The translations under genes were made by a program, and so were the position numbers. From assembly GCA_004762155.1 (NCBI GenBank), contig SIHP01000002.1, forward strand, positions 400,133 through 464,132: 64,000 nucleotides of DNA. Reading direction: 5' to 3'. The notes under the pieces are model-generated. The model had not been told where the DNA came from. It made no database searches and saw only the letters and a list, made by a program, of their open reading frames with translations. The stretch comes from Flavobacteriaceae bacterium (GTDB lineage: Bacteria > Bacteroidota > Bacteroidia > Flavobacteriales > Flavobacteriaceae). Positions 33,811 through 42,475 of the stretch are shown in pieces (position 1 is the stretch's first letter; the number at the start of each line of letters is the position of its first letter).

Positions 33811-34902
33811 TTATTCAATAAATATTTCATTTGTGTCAGTATTAAAACCTAAACCTGCTCCTAGCTTTATATTGTTTGTGGTTGTTAATAACATTCCATT
33901 AGAGTCGTGTATATTTACTTTCCCTAGAGGTATTGAATCTTTGTTAGTAACAGTGAAGTCTATCGTGTATGTAGATAGGTTATTGGTGTCAAAGCCCCAA
34001 CCTGAATACCAATCTAATGGTTTTGTTAAAGACAAAAACCTATTGTAAATAAATAAATTACTTATATGACATTCAATTAAACTAATATTAGTGTTAATAT
34101 TTTCTAAAAAAACATAAAATTCTCCGTCTTTTCTACAAAAATGAAAATTATATTCATGGTTTTGTTTAATAGCATCAGCTGATGGGTTGTTATATGTTGT
34201 CCAAGTGTTGTTTTGTATTTCACCTTTAACATGGATTTTTAAAGATTCATTTTGACCAGAAAAACCAGTTCTATTATATATATCTATGTCAAATGAAATT
34301 ACACCTGTATGGGATGGTAATTTTATTGCTATTTTATTAGATGATACAAAAAAATGACTATCTATAGGTTGTTGTATTTTGTATTTTTTATTTACTTGTA
34401 ATTCAATTATTCCTGGATAATAAGTTTCGTTCACTATGTCATAATATCCAGTTCTTTTATCTATGTTTGATGTGTATTTTAGATTACCACTGTCATCAGC
34501 AAAATTTAACTCTTGACTTAATAAAAAGCTAAAATCTAAAGTAAATGTAGTTTCATCATCTCTTGTAAAAGTTGCCAATCCGTTTTCGTCCACTGAACCT
34601 GAAACTAATCTCGCTAAATTAGTGTCGTCTATATAAGAGGTTAAATCTATTTCTTGTATAGAAATACCATCTTTTAAAAGTGCTATTTTGTTGTTTGTTA
34701 TTTCTGATAAAGTATAATCAGGAATTTCTTGTTCAGAAGTTACACTTACCTCACCAGTTTCATCAATTACAAATCTTCTATTCGCTTCTCCTGGTTCTTG
34801 CTGTACATCAACATAGCTATCAATTAAATCTGAATACTGTGCTTGTGTTGGTTTATCTCCAGTTTCAAAATATTCTTTTACGGTTTCTTTATTTTGTTTC
34901 AT
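33811..34902 (-). CDS. Phage tail-fibre-like protein, copy 1 (363 aa)
   Basis: The N-terminal 65 residues (KEYFETGDKPTQAQYSDLID, then RRFVIDETGEVSVTSEQEIP) are almost the same as those of the gene at 34993-36117, and the GDKPTQxQ..DLIDS motif is typical of tail-associated proteins of Bacteroidetes phages. The remaining 300 residues are beta-rich, unrelated to copy 2, and probably form the variable receptor-binding or display part (IDIYNRTGFSGQNESLKIHV). No signal peptide is present. It is transcribed with the lysis genes. Confidence 0.75.
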   Translation of the reverse strand: MKQNKETVKEYFETGDKPTQAQYSDLIDSYVDVQQEPGEANRRFVIDETGEVSVTSEQEIPDYTLSEITNNKIALLKDGISIQEIDLTSYIDDTNLARLVSGSVDENGLATFTRDDETTFTLDFSFLLSQELNFADDSGNLKYTSNIDKRTGYYDIVNETYYPGIIELQVNKKYKIQQPIDSHFFVSSNKIAIKLPSHTGVISFDIDIYNRTGFSGQNESLKIHVKGEIQNNTWTTYNNPSADAIKQNHEYNFHFCRKDGEFYVFLENINTNISLIECHISNLFIYNRFLSLTKPLDWYSGWGFDTNNLSTYTIDFTVTNKDSIPLGKVNIHDSNGMLLTTTNNIKLGAGLGFNTDTNEIFIE

Positions 34903-34992
34903 CTTTTTTATCTGTTTTTATTATTAATTTTTTGATAAAAAAGAGCTACTAAAAACGAATGCTAGCAGCTAAACTTTTTTGAGTTTTTTGTT

Positions 34993-36117
34993 TTATGGTG
35001 TGTAAATGTTTGTAATGTATGATCCTCCAAGAGTTAAATTAGTCCCAGGAGCAGAAAATATTAAATTATAACTAAGCCCCTCTTTATCATTGAAATAAAT
35101 TTTATCTCCTATACATTTAGCTTGCACACTTAAACTTGAATTTGTGCCATCAACCCCCACAATTATTCTATTTATAAACACAACAGCACCATCAATTGAT
35201 GGCAATCCATCTGGAAGCGTTATATTTAAATCCCCTCCTGCATTAGGAGTTGTTAACTCATTTATTTGTAAAGTGAAAGTTACAATATTACCTACCCTTG
35301 CATAACTAGTAATTGAAGAACCTATAACACCATTTGTTACCCCTTTTTTTATTAAAGGATTCCATGTTCCTTCCTCATAAAAGTCAGCAGGCAAATCAGA
35401 AGTTTCAGAAGAAGTTATTTCAGTGACTGGCACTCCAAAACGTCTAAAAGCGAAATTAAATTTATCATTAGTAGTATAACCTATAGTATCTAAACCAGAT
35501 AAATCAATATCATACACATAATAATCTCCTACTAAAACTCTACTTCTAACACGAACACTGTACAATTTATCAGCTTCTGCATTTGCATTTGTATAACCAC
35601 CTGGTTTTGGCTGTAGATACAACAAACACTGTTCTAAATTATAAATATTTTGTTTTTTCTGAATAAATTTAGGCCTAGTTAAATCTTCTCCTTTTGCAAT
35701 TGTGTAATCTCCATTTGTTGATGCTATTTCGTCTATATTACTATAGTCTGCTTCTAAACCATTTTCTATAGTTATAAAATTGATAAATTCAATATCTTTT
35801 AAAATAGCCACATCAGCAATAATTGGCTCAAAAGTTTCTGTTAAATTCGCTTCACTAATTACAGCTCCGTCTTTTAATAATTTAACTTTATACTTTTCTG
35901 AAGTGTTCGCCTCATAAGTATTTAATTCGTATTCTGATATTTCTTGCTCAGAAGTTACACTCACTTCCCCAGTTTCATCAATTACAAATCTACGATTTGC
36001 TTCACCTATCTCTTGTTGACTATCTACATAGCTATCTATTAAATCTGAATATTGTTCTTGTGTTGGTTTATCACCTGTTTCAAAATACTCTTTTAAGGTT
36101 TCTTTACTTTGTTTCAT
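34993..36117 (-). CDS. Phage tail-fibre-like protein, copy 2 (374 aa)
   Basis: It shares the N-terminal attachment-like module (KEYFETGDKPTQEQYSDLID, RRFVIDETGEVSVTSEQEIS) with the gene at 33811-34902 but has a different distal part, with a C-terminal VGNIVTFTLQINELTTPNAG stretch that looks like a bacteriophage fibre tip. Even the about 60 bases in front of the start codon are nearly the same in the two copies, so the duplication includes the leader. There is no signal peptide. It lies between the holin and copy 1 on one transcript. Confidence 0.75.
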   Translation of the reverse strand: MKQSKETLKEYFETGDKPTQEQYSDLIDSYVDSQQEIGEANRRFVIDETGEVSVTSEQEISEYELNTYEANTSEKYKVKLLKDGAVISEANLTETFEPIIADVAILKDIEFINFITIENGLEADYSNIDEIASTNGDYTIAKGEDLTRPKFIQKKQNIYNLEQCLLYLQPKPGGYTNANAEADKLYSVRVRSRVLVGDYYVYDIDLSGLDTIGYTTNDKFNFAFRRFGVPVTEITSSETSDLPADFYEEGTWNPLIKKGVTNGVIGSSITSYARVGNIVTFTLQINELTTPNAGGDLNITLPDGLPSIDGAVVFINRIIVGVDGTNSSLSVQAKCIGDKIYFNDKEGLSYNLIFSAPGTNLTLGGSYITNIYTP

Positions 36118-36182
36118 CTTTTTTATCTGTTTTTAATTATTAATTTTGATAAAAAAGAGCTACTAAAAACTAATGCTAGTAA

Positions 36183-36611
36183 CTAAACTTTTTCTTTTTT
36201 CTTTTTCTTTTTTTCTTCAGCTAAATGGTCAATGGTTTGTTTAAACCCACTTTGCTTTAATAAATTTTGAAGTGCTTTAAAGGGATTAACTCCATAAATT
36301 ATATTGTAGTTTTCTAAAATTGATTTTATTTCTGTTATAGCAATAAAACCTGCTATTATTTTTAAAAAGGGGACTTCATTTACGATGTGTATTTCTAAAA
36401 AATAAGCAGATATAATTACTAAATTGTAAATAAAAAACTTGGAAATTGTATCTCCAATTTTTTCACTCTCTATAGGGTTACCCAATTTAAAAGATGCATA
36501 AGCACCTGTAATAAAATCTACTACAATAAGAAACATTATGGTAGTTAATACACCATTTAAAGGCGACAGCAAAGCCAAAAGCCAAAAAACGATATGTATT
36601 ATCTTATCCAT
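36183..36611 (-). CDS. Phage holin family protein
   Basis: The 142-residue protein has three to four hydrophobic segments (residues 5-35, 50-72, 80-100), including VVDFITGAYASFKLGNPIES, the pattern of the holin family that includes the phage lysis/toxin-secretion holins. The C-terminus is a Lys/Glu-rich cytoplasmic tail (AEEKKKKKKEKV), common in holins. It overlaps the endolysin gene by eight bases (36604-36611), so the two form a coupled lysis pair. Holins open the inner membrane to let the endolysin or other cargo out. Confidence 0.85.
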   Translation of the reverse strand: MDKIIHIVFWLLALLSPLNGVLTTIMFLIVVDFITGAYASFKLGNPIESEKIGDTISKFFIYNLVIISAYFLEIHIVNEVPFLKIIAGFIAITEIKSILENYNIIYGVNPFKALQNLLKQSGFKQTIDHLAEEKKKKKKEKV

Positions 36612-37035
36612 CTTTTCTTAATTTTCTATAATCTAAAACTCTATTTTTCGGGTATGCTTTTATGCTTACACTATTTCCTTGGTTTCCTCCTAATAAGTAT
36701 ACATACCTTTTAGATTGTTTTACTAAAAAACCTACATGTCCTTTCCAGCTATTTGGAGATTCTCTCCACAAAACCACAACATCTCCTGTTTGTGGCTTTT
36801 CTGTTGACTCGCCTACTGTTAACCAACTCCTTGCTGTTAACTTATTTGTACGCTCATAACCTGCTTGTTTGGCTACCCAATTAGCAAAAGCACTACACCA
36901 AGCTGTTTCATCTTTAAATTTTGTTTTGTTAAAACCCATAGATGTAAAGTAATTAATGATTTGTGGGTGATCTTTTGCACCGCTTATTTCTTTTACACCA
37001 TATTGTGATAACGCTGTTGATAGTATACTATTCAT
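36604..37035 (-). CDS. Endolysin-like NlpC/CHAP-type cysteine peptidase (TIGR02594 type)
   Basis: The 143-residue protein is a compact cysteine amidase: Cys47 in ETAWCSAFANW, His100 in WKGHVGFLV and Asn118 in LLGGNQGN give the Cys-His-Asn triad of CHAP/NlpC-P60 enzymes. The overall layout matches the TIGR02594 proteins found next to Bacteroidetes phage lysis genes. There is no signal peptide, so it needs the coupled holin for access to peptidoglycan. It is the first gene of the lysis/toxin operon, with a 224-base A+T-rich control region in front. Confidence 0.88.
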   Translation of the reverse strand: MNSILSTALSQYGVKEISGAKDHPQIINYFTSMGFNKTKFKDETAWCSAFANWVAKQAGYERTNKLTARSWLTVGESTEKPQTGDVVVLWRESPNSWKGHVGFLVKQSKRYVYLLGGNQGNSVSIKAYPKNRVLDYRKLRKDG

Positions 37036-37259
37036 ACAATTGTTTGATTTTTTTAAGCGTTAGCAGACAAAACTTTTTAAGTTTTTTGATTCTTTTTCTT
37101 TTTTCTTTACCTGATAGAGGTTTAACCTAAACTTACTTTCAGTTTCTGCATAACATTAAAGATTAATAAATAAATGAACTATTAGAAAAGCAATACAAAT
37201 ATATAACATATTACAACACTTTGCAAACATATTACAATTTATTTTGTATTTTGTATTAA

Positions 37260-37676
37260 TTAAGCTATTTCTAATGCGTTTTTTGTAAAATGAATTAATC
37301 CGTTTTTTACAGATGGAGTATCTATAAATAAGCTATTTACTTTATCGATCTGAATTGTAAAATTATATTCAAAATCAACTACTGTAAAACACATTCCATA
37401 ACCAGTTAAAGTAATTCCTAATTGTTCTTTTAAACAAGACAAATCTTTTAAACTAAAACACTCATTAGCAGAGGTTAAAACATTGTAAAACCGATGCTTA
37501 CAACTAAAATCAGTACAAAAAGACAATTCAAAAACTTCGTTTTGAAAATACATTTCTGAAGCTTTATTATCAATAACAGATAGTGATCCTGATAAATCTA
37601 TAGTGTAATTTTTTTGGGTAACTTTAAAGAGCCTCTCATAAGAAAGAGAGGAACTCATTTTTTTATTTTTTTTCAT
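37260..37676 (-). CDS. Hypothetical protein with conserved-looking cysteines (138 aa)
   Basis: A basic start (KKNKKMSSSLSYERLF) precedes a soluble alpha/beta protein with five cysteines, two of them in ELSFCTDFSCKHRFYN. The segments ECFSLKDLSCLKEQLGI and GYGMCFTVVDFEYNFTIQI suggest a small regulator-like fold of unknown type. It may resemble DUF6686-like proteins, but this is not certain. It is read in the same direction as the lysis operon and lies 224 bases upstream of the endolysin, so it may control or border the island. Confidence 0.5.
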   Translation of the reverse strand: MKKNKKMSSSLSYERLFKVTQKNYTIDLSGSLSVIDNKASEMYFQNEVFELSFCTDFSCKHRFYNVLTSANECFSLKDLSCLKEQLGITLTGYGMCFTVVDFEYNFTIQIDKVNSLFIDTPSVKNGLIHFTKNALEIA

Positions 37677-37928
37677 AGCAATATATTTGGTAGTAAGTAT
37701 AAAACAGCAAAAAACATACCAACATATGTTTAAATGAGTTAAACTTTAACTTATTACAAAAAACATAGGCTATTTGTACATCTTACTTTCTAACTCTAAA
37801 GTAGTTTAATTTATCAATCGTTTTTATAAAGAATTAAGTAAACAATCTATTGGAAAGCATTGGAAAATTAAACTCATTTACCATCGCCCTGCGATTAAAG
37901 AAACACTTAAATTAGTTAAAACTATATT
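37677..37928. other. Gene-poor interval at the right island edge
   Basis: No convincing gene is present. The interval contains a copy of a small dispersed repeat, CCATCGCCCTGCGATTAAAG (37881-37900), with relatives at about 49367-49390 (minus) and 50483-50514. A short plus-strand frame ending at 37931 (HWKIKLIYHRPAIKETLK) has no start codon and may be a gene remnant. Confidence 0.45.
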
Positions 37929-39074
37929 TTAATGATATTTCACCTTTCTTAATACCCTAATAGCTTCTTTATATTGTATATATGTAGTTTTATCAGGTAA
38001 GTTTTTAATATACTTTTTAGCTTTTTCTAATTGCTCTTTAGCATCTAAAAACCCATTCAGATAACAAATTAAATAACTGGTTGGTAGTTTAAAAACATCC
38101 TCGTGTTCTGTAACAGATAAAGAAATTCCTTTTTCAATTTTGTAAACAATATTGTTGTTATTAGCGTATCTATGCTCAATTATTGTTTTGTCATATTTAG
38201 GTGGATCAAACAAAAACTCTTTAACAATATCATGCTTTCCATTATCCTTAAAATGGATAATTGTTTTTTCTAAAGGATAATGTATTTCATTTTTATCAAG
38301 CCCTAATAAAATGTACTCTATAATTATAAATGAATGTTCACTTACTTTAATTTGAACCTCATCTAAAGCTGAATAAAATAAACGTACTTGCTCATTTATC
38401 AATTCAATATCAACTCTTGAAAAATACTCCTCATTATTAATTATAGACTTTTTTCCTGCCCAACATAATACAAACTGCTCTTTAAAAACCTTGTATTGTG
38501 GATTATAAATTTTTTTATGTTTATTGATAAAATCAAAAACAGCATTTAAGGTTAATTCTATATTATTTGTAGCACTTTTTTCTATTGCTTTAACAATACT
38601 TTCATTGGTGTTTTTAATTTCAAAAGTATCTGGAGTTGGTAAAGAATTACTTCCTCTTCTATAGAAAAGGGTGTTTTTTTGGTATTTCCAGATGTTTTTA
38701 TGTAACGAGGAAATATTTTTAGTTGGATAAATAGTAACTAAACCTATTACTTTATAACGTGGTAATCTTGGAAAAGGAACGTTTTCATATTCTATTTTTG
38801 GTGGATTGTTTAGGTATGCATTTACTAAATTCTGAATTTTACTATCATCAAAAAAATCTACGCCAATTATTTTATTTTCTTCATCCTCTACACCAATAAC
38901 AATGTAAGATCTATTATCAGGATTTGAGTTTGATAACGCACAAACATGTTTAATAAACTTCGCTTTTCCTTCCCTTGAACCAAGCGACAATCTCTCTTTT
39001 TTATCAAAAAAACTATTCTCATCTGTATGAGAAAGTAGTTTTTTAATCAATAATCGCTTGTTAATCATATTCAT
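37929..39074 (-). CDS. AlbA_2/Schlafen-like ATP-binding protein
   Basis: The 381-residue protein has an N-terminal AlbA_2 (divergent AAA-4) domain of about 150 residues: LGSREGKAKFIKHVCALSNS, NRSYIVIGVEDEENKIIGVD, and the later LFYRRGSNSLPTP, which is the usual RxGS end of the domain. AlbA_2 proteins are nucleic-acid-binding or regulatory and often act in defence, with Schlafen-type nuclease relatives. The rest (residues 160-381) is alpha/beta and unrecognised. The start overlaps the stop of the aldo/keto reductase gene by four bases, so these unrelated functions share a transcript. Confidence 0.8.
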   Translation of the reverse strand: MNMINKRLLIKKLLSHTDENSFFDKKERLSLGSREGKAKFIKHVCALSNSNPDNRSYIVIGVEDEENKIIGVDFFDDSKIQNLVNAYLNNPPKIEYENVPFPRLPRYKVIGLVTIYPTKNISSLHKNIWKYQKNTLFYRRGSNSLPTPDTFEIKNTNESIVKAIEKSATNNIELTLNAVFDFINKHKKIYNPQYKVFKEQFVLCWAGKKSIINNEEYFSRVDIELINEQVRLFYSALDEVQIKVSEHSFIIIEYILLGLDKNEIHYPLEKTIIHFKDNGKHDIVKEFLFDPPKYDKTIIEHRYANNNNIVYKIEKGISLSVTEHEDVFKLPTSYLICYLNGFLDAKEQLEKAKKYIKNLPDKTTYIQYKEAIRVLRKVKYH

Positions 39075-39940
39075 GGTACTTTATGGCCTTGACTTGCCAC
39101 TAATAATGCAAACCAATCTTCTAATTCTAATTCAATTTTTGTAGCACTCTTTGCTTTTTTAATCCGATCTTTATTTGTTGTTCCAATTACTGGAATACAT
39201 TTAGATGGATGTTTACATATCCAAGCTAATAAAATTTGAGCTTCAGAAGCGTTATACTTTTTAGCTAAAACGACAAGTACTTCTTTAATTCTATTTGTTT
39301 GTTCTGTTGCTTCTCTAAAAACACTTCCCAAAGGACTCCAACTCATTGGCTGGATTTTATTCATTAACATTTGATCTAAAGTACCATTATGCATTGCCGT
39401 ATGTTCTGTAAGTGAAAACTCTATTTGATTTACAGAAACCTCACATTTACTATTTACCAAGTTTATTTGTGAAGGCATAAAATTAGACACACCAAAATCT
39501 ATAATTTTTCCATCTTCTTGCAGTTTTAAAACTGCTTCAGATATTTCATCCGGATGCATTAACGGACTTGGTCTATGCAATAATAATACATCTAAATAAT
39601 CAGTTTGCAGGTTTTTTAAAGATTGCTCAACGCTCCAAATAATATACTCTTTAGCATAATTATAATGCTTTATAGTATTCTTTCTTGTTTCGCAATTATA
39701 TTGAATTCCACATTTTGAAATTAATTGTATTTTCTCTCTTTCAATATTACTCTTGGTTAATGCTTTTCCAAAATCGGCTTCTGTAGTATAATCGCCATAA
39801 ATATCTGCATGATCAAAAGTGGTGATACCTTCTTCCAAGCAAAAATGCAATAACTCTGACATTTCTTGAGTAGAAAATTGTCTTCCCCATTTACCCCAAG
39901 ACATACAGCCTATAATAACTTCTGATATATTAGTTTTCAT
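39071..39940 (-). CDS. Aldo/keto reductase
   Basis: The 289-residue protein has the (beta/alpha)8 aldo/keto reductase signature: GITTFDHADIYGDYTTEADF (catalytic Asp and Tyr), LISKCGIQYN (Lys), DYLDVLLLHRPSPL (His), and GVSNFMPSQINL. The NADP-binding C-terminal end is IPVIGTTNKDRIKKA. Such enzymes reduce aldehydes and ketones with NADPH; the substrate is not evident. It overlaps the SDR gene by eleven bases and the AlbA_2 gene by four, so the three are one operon. Confidence 0.9.
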   Translation of the reverse strand: MKTNISEVIIGCMSWGKWGRQFSTQEMSELLHFCLEEGITTFDHADIYGDYTTEADFGKALTKSNIEREKIQLISKCGIQYNCETRKNTIKHYNYAKEYIIWSVEQSLKNLQTDYLDVLLLHRPSPLMHPDEISEAVLKLQEDGKIIDFGVSNFMPSQINLVNSKCEVSVNQIEFSLTEHTAMHNGTLDQMLMNKIQPMSWSPLGSVFREATEQTNRIKEVLVVLAKKYNASEAQILLAWICKHPSKCIPVIGTTNKDRIKKAKSATKIELELEDWFALLVASQGHKVP

Positions 39941-40688
39941 CTTTATTTACTATTGTTGCTGTTGCTTGTGCTGTTGGATATACTACTAAATCTTCAATAT
40001 TTACATGATAAGGACGTGTTACAACAAAATAAATAATATCTGCAATATCTTCTGCTTGTAGTGCTTTATATCCTTGGTAAACTTTTTTAGCTTTATTTGT
40101 ATCTCCTTTAAATCGAACATCTGAAAATGCTGTTTCTACAGCTCCAGGATGAATTGCAGAAACTCTAATATTATGTTTGTTTAAATCAATTCGCATTCCT
40201 TTATTTAAAGCGTCTACGGCGTATTTAGAAGCACAATATACATTTCCGTTAGGATAAACTTCTTTTGCTGCTATTGAGCCTATATTAATGATAAAACCAC
40301 TTTTACGAGCTACCATTTGTGGAATAATTGCTTTTGATACATAAAGTAATCCTTTTACGTTACCATCTATCATAGCATCCCAATCTTCAATACTTCCATC
40401 TTGAATAGCACTTAACCCATGTGCATTACCAGCATTGTTTATTAAAATATCAATCTCTTTAAATTCTTGAGGTAAACCATCTATTGCTTTTTGTACTTCT
40501 TTTTGATCGCGTACATCAAATTGTAACGTAAAAACATTAGTAACCTTAGAAAGCTCTTCTTTTAAATTGGCTAATTTCTCTGCTTTTCGTCCACAAAGGA
40601 TAAGGTTTATTTTATTTTTTGCGAACAATCTTGAAGTTGCTTCACCTATACCTGATGTAGCTCCTGTTATAAATACTGTAAGACTCAT
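39930..40688 (-). CDS. Classical SDR oxidoreductase (YdfG-like, NADP-dependent)
   Basis: The 252-residue protein has the Rossmann TGATSGIGEA motif at residues 8-17, the LINNAGNAHG motif, and the catalytic Ser in NIGSIAAKE with Tyr-x-x-x-Lys in YCASKYAVDAL. The length and sequence fit the YdfG-like 3-hydroxy acid/serine dehydrogenases and general NADP-dependent reductases. It is the first gene of a three-gene operon with an aldo/keto reductase and an AlbA_2 protein. Confidence 0.9.
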   Translation of the reverse strand: MSLTVFITGATSGIGEATSRLFAKNKINLILCGRKAEKLANLKEELSKVTNVFTLQFDVRDQKEVQKAIDGLPQEFKEIDILINNAGNAHGLSAIQDGSIEDWDAMIDGNVKGLLYVSKAIIPQMVARKSGFIINIGSIAAKEVYPNGNVYCASKYAVDALNKGMRIDLNKHNIRVSAIHPGAVETAFSDVRFKGDTNKAKKVYQGYKALQAEDIADIIYFVVTRPYHVNIEDLVVYPTAQATATIVNKDEN

Positions 40689-40745
40689 TAATTTTAGTTT
40701 GTATAAATATAATTCATTTATATAAACCCTATGTTATTAAACAAT

Positions 40746-40773
40746 AAAAACCGCTCTTAGCAGAGCGGTTTTC
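40746..40773 (-). terminator. Rho-independent terminator
   Basis: AAAACCGCTC and GAGCGGTTTT pair perfectly around six bases, with T residues after it on the minus strand. It ends the lipoprotein gene at 40824. Confidence 0.85.
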
Positions 40774-40823
40774 TTTCAATTGGTTATTAAAAAACAACCA
40801 ATCAAAAATCAACTAACCAAACT

Positions 40824-41747
40824 TTATTTTAAATTTTTTCTTTCAACTGTTTCTCTTATTACTTTAGTACGTTTTCTGCCAGAATTCCTTACAGCTTTTT
40901 TAGCACTTACTTTCTCTCCTTTTAGATATTGTATAAATCCTCTACCTGAAAATGTATAATACGAATCTGATGTTTGATGGTGCAACCTTATCGTTCCATC
41001 ATTTACAACGCTTAATTCAAAAGTTTCTGTATCTCCATTATCATAATTAAGTGTTAAACCTTTTAAATCATCATAACCTGCAACATCATAAACTACATAA
41101 CTTCCTGCAAAATCCCAATAGATATTACCAATATTCGTGCCAAAAGGATCTTGTGATGAATAAAAAGTGGTTATGTTTTCTGGAGTAAATTGTAAGAAAT
41201 GTTCTTCATCAAAAAAGTTATCTATTCCACCATCTATTGCTATTCTTTCCCAAGCTTCATATTCTTGTAAGAAAAATTCTATATTCTCATAAAATAATTT
41301 ATCATAATCAAAATTATTACTGTTATAACCAATTAAATAATAGCTAACATTCTGTGATCTATCATCAATTCTTATTTCATTTGCAGATAGTTCTACTACA
41401 TTAAAATCGTAATATCTATCCAAATCATGTTCAGTTTCTAAAATATTTCTATCTGTATAATAATCCCCAACTAGAATACCTAAACCGCTACCTGTAAATC
41501 CAATATCAGCTATATTATTATTTGCATACATTCTTCCCCCTTGAAAAGAAACTGTAAATGCTTTTGATAAAAATGGAACATCTCCGCTTCCTGTTGTTCT
41601 ATGGTAATCTATATACCATAAATCGTAATTAGTAACTACTTCTTCTAAAGTAATTTCTTGTCCAACTATACCATCATCTACTATTACACATGAGGTAAAT
41701 GAGATACTTGTAATTAAGGTTATAAATAGTAATTTTAAAGTTTTCAT
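40824..41747 (-). CDS. Lipoprotein with basic C-terminal tail
   Basis: The 307-residue protein starts with a lipoprotein signal peptide (LLFITLITSISFTSCVIVDD; cysteine at about residue 20). The mature part is acidic and rich in Tyr, Asp and Phe with many beta-strand-like segments, consistent with an outer-membrane lipoprotein, and ends in a strongly basic tail (KGEKVSAKKAVRNSGRKRTK) that is at odds with the rest. No family is recognised. It is monocistronic and ends at the hairpin at 40746-40773. Confidence 0.75.
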   Translation of the reverse strand: MKTLKLLFITLITSISFTSCVIVDDGIVGQEITLEEVVTNYDLWYIDYHRTTGSGDVPFLSKAFTVSFQGGRMYANNNIADIGFTGSGLGILVGDYYTDRNILETEHDLDRYYDFNVVELSANEIRIDDRSQNVSYYLIGYNSNNFDYDKLFYENIEFFLQEYEAWERIAIDGGIDNFFDEEHFLQFTPENITTFYSSQDPFGTNIGNIYWDFAGSYVVYDVAGYDDLKGLTLNYDNGDTETFELSVVNDGTIRLHHQTSDSYYTFSGRGFIQYLKGEKVSAKKAVRNSGRKRTKVIRETVERKNLK

Positions 41748-41800
41748 ATGCTTTGTATTTTGGTTACATAAAATTGTATTTCAAAAAGAATGCCAAAAAA

Positions 41801-41830
41801 TAAAAACCACTCTTATAAAAGTGGTTTTTA
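41801..41830 (-). terminator. Rho-independent terminator
   Basis: TAAAAACCAC and GTGGTTTTTA pair around ten A+T-rich bases, 28 bases after the stop of the gene at 41858. Confidence 0.8.
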
Positions 41831-41857
41831 TTAAATATATTTACTTTTAAATAATAA

Positions 41858-42325
41858 TTATTGCATCATTATTCGTTTTCCTTTTTTTATGTTTTCTACT
41901 TTATAATATTTTGTTTTCCCTTCTTCTTTATAGGTAATTATCGCTTCGTTTTCTTTTAATTGAAAAGGGAATTCATCCTCCTTTTTAGGTGGTTTATTTC
42001 CGTACTCTTTAGTTGCATCTTTATTTAATTCTAAATCGTTATTGTTTTTTGTTTTTCTGTAAAACTTACCAAATAAGTTTGTTCCTTTTCTATCTTTTCT
42101 TAATTGAACTTTCGTCTTTCTTCCTTTAAAATAAATACTATCAAAAACTACTGTTGAATTTGCCTCATAATAAAAAGTAATATTAATTCCTCCAGAACCT
42201 GGCATTCCGCCAACCCAGTTTGCATATGTTGCTTCTTTAATTGTAAATGGTGGATTCTCTTCTAACTTTAAAGTTGCGCATTGTATAAAAAATAATGCAA
42301 AAAATATAACACCTAATAATTTCAT
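41858..42325 (-). CDS. Small lipoprotein of unknown function (155 aa)
   Basis: An N-terminal signal peptide with a lipobox (GVIFFALFFIQCATLKLEEN; Cys16) predicts an outer-membrane lipoprotein. The mature part has GGMPGSGGINITFYYEANST near residue 40 and a Lys/Asn/Glu-rich C-terminal half. The pattern of short beta strands suggests a small immunoglobulin-like fold, but no family is recognised. It is a single gene with its own terminator, in a run of envelope genes from 40.8 to 44.0 kb. Confidence 0.7.
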   Translation of the reverse strand: MKLLGVIFFALFFIQCATLKLEENPPFTIKEATYANWVGGMPGSGGINITFYYEANSTVVFDSIYFKGRKTKVQLRKDRKGTNLFGKFYRKTKNNNDLELNKDATKEYGNKPPKKEDEFPFQLKENEAIITYKEEGKTKYYKVENIKKGKRIMMQ

Positions 42326-42411
42326 TTTATTTGTTTTTATTTATGTTTCAAATACTAGACCAAATTACAAAATAAATATAGTAATAATGCTTTATTTTAT
42401 TATCTAAAACG

Positions 42412-42453
42412 AAAATACCAATAGCTTATTAAATATAAACTATTGGTATTTTT
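42412..42453 (-). terminator. Rho-independent terminator
   Basis: AAATACCAATAG (42413-42424) pairs with CTATTGGTATTT (42440-42451) around fifteen bases, after the helix-hairpin-helix gene that ends at 42476. Confidence 0.8.
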
Positions 42454-42475
42454 AGTAGTATTTACAATTTAAATT

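Noticed and set aside
20678..37676. Interpretation as a complete prophage
   Set aside because: No terminase, portal, capsid, tail sheath, tape measure or integrase is present in the interval, and no flanking attachment repeats were found.
37790..37931. Plus-strand coding remnant (HWKIKLIYHRPAIKETLK ...)
   Set aside because: It has no start codon, is under 35 codons after the last stop, and matches no family; it overlaps a dispersed repeat.
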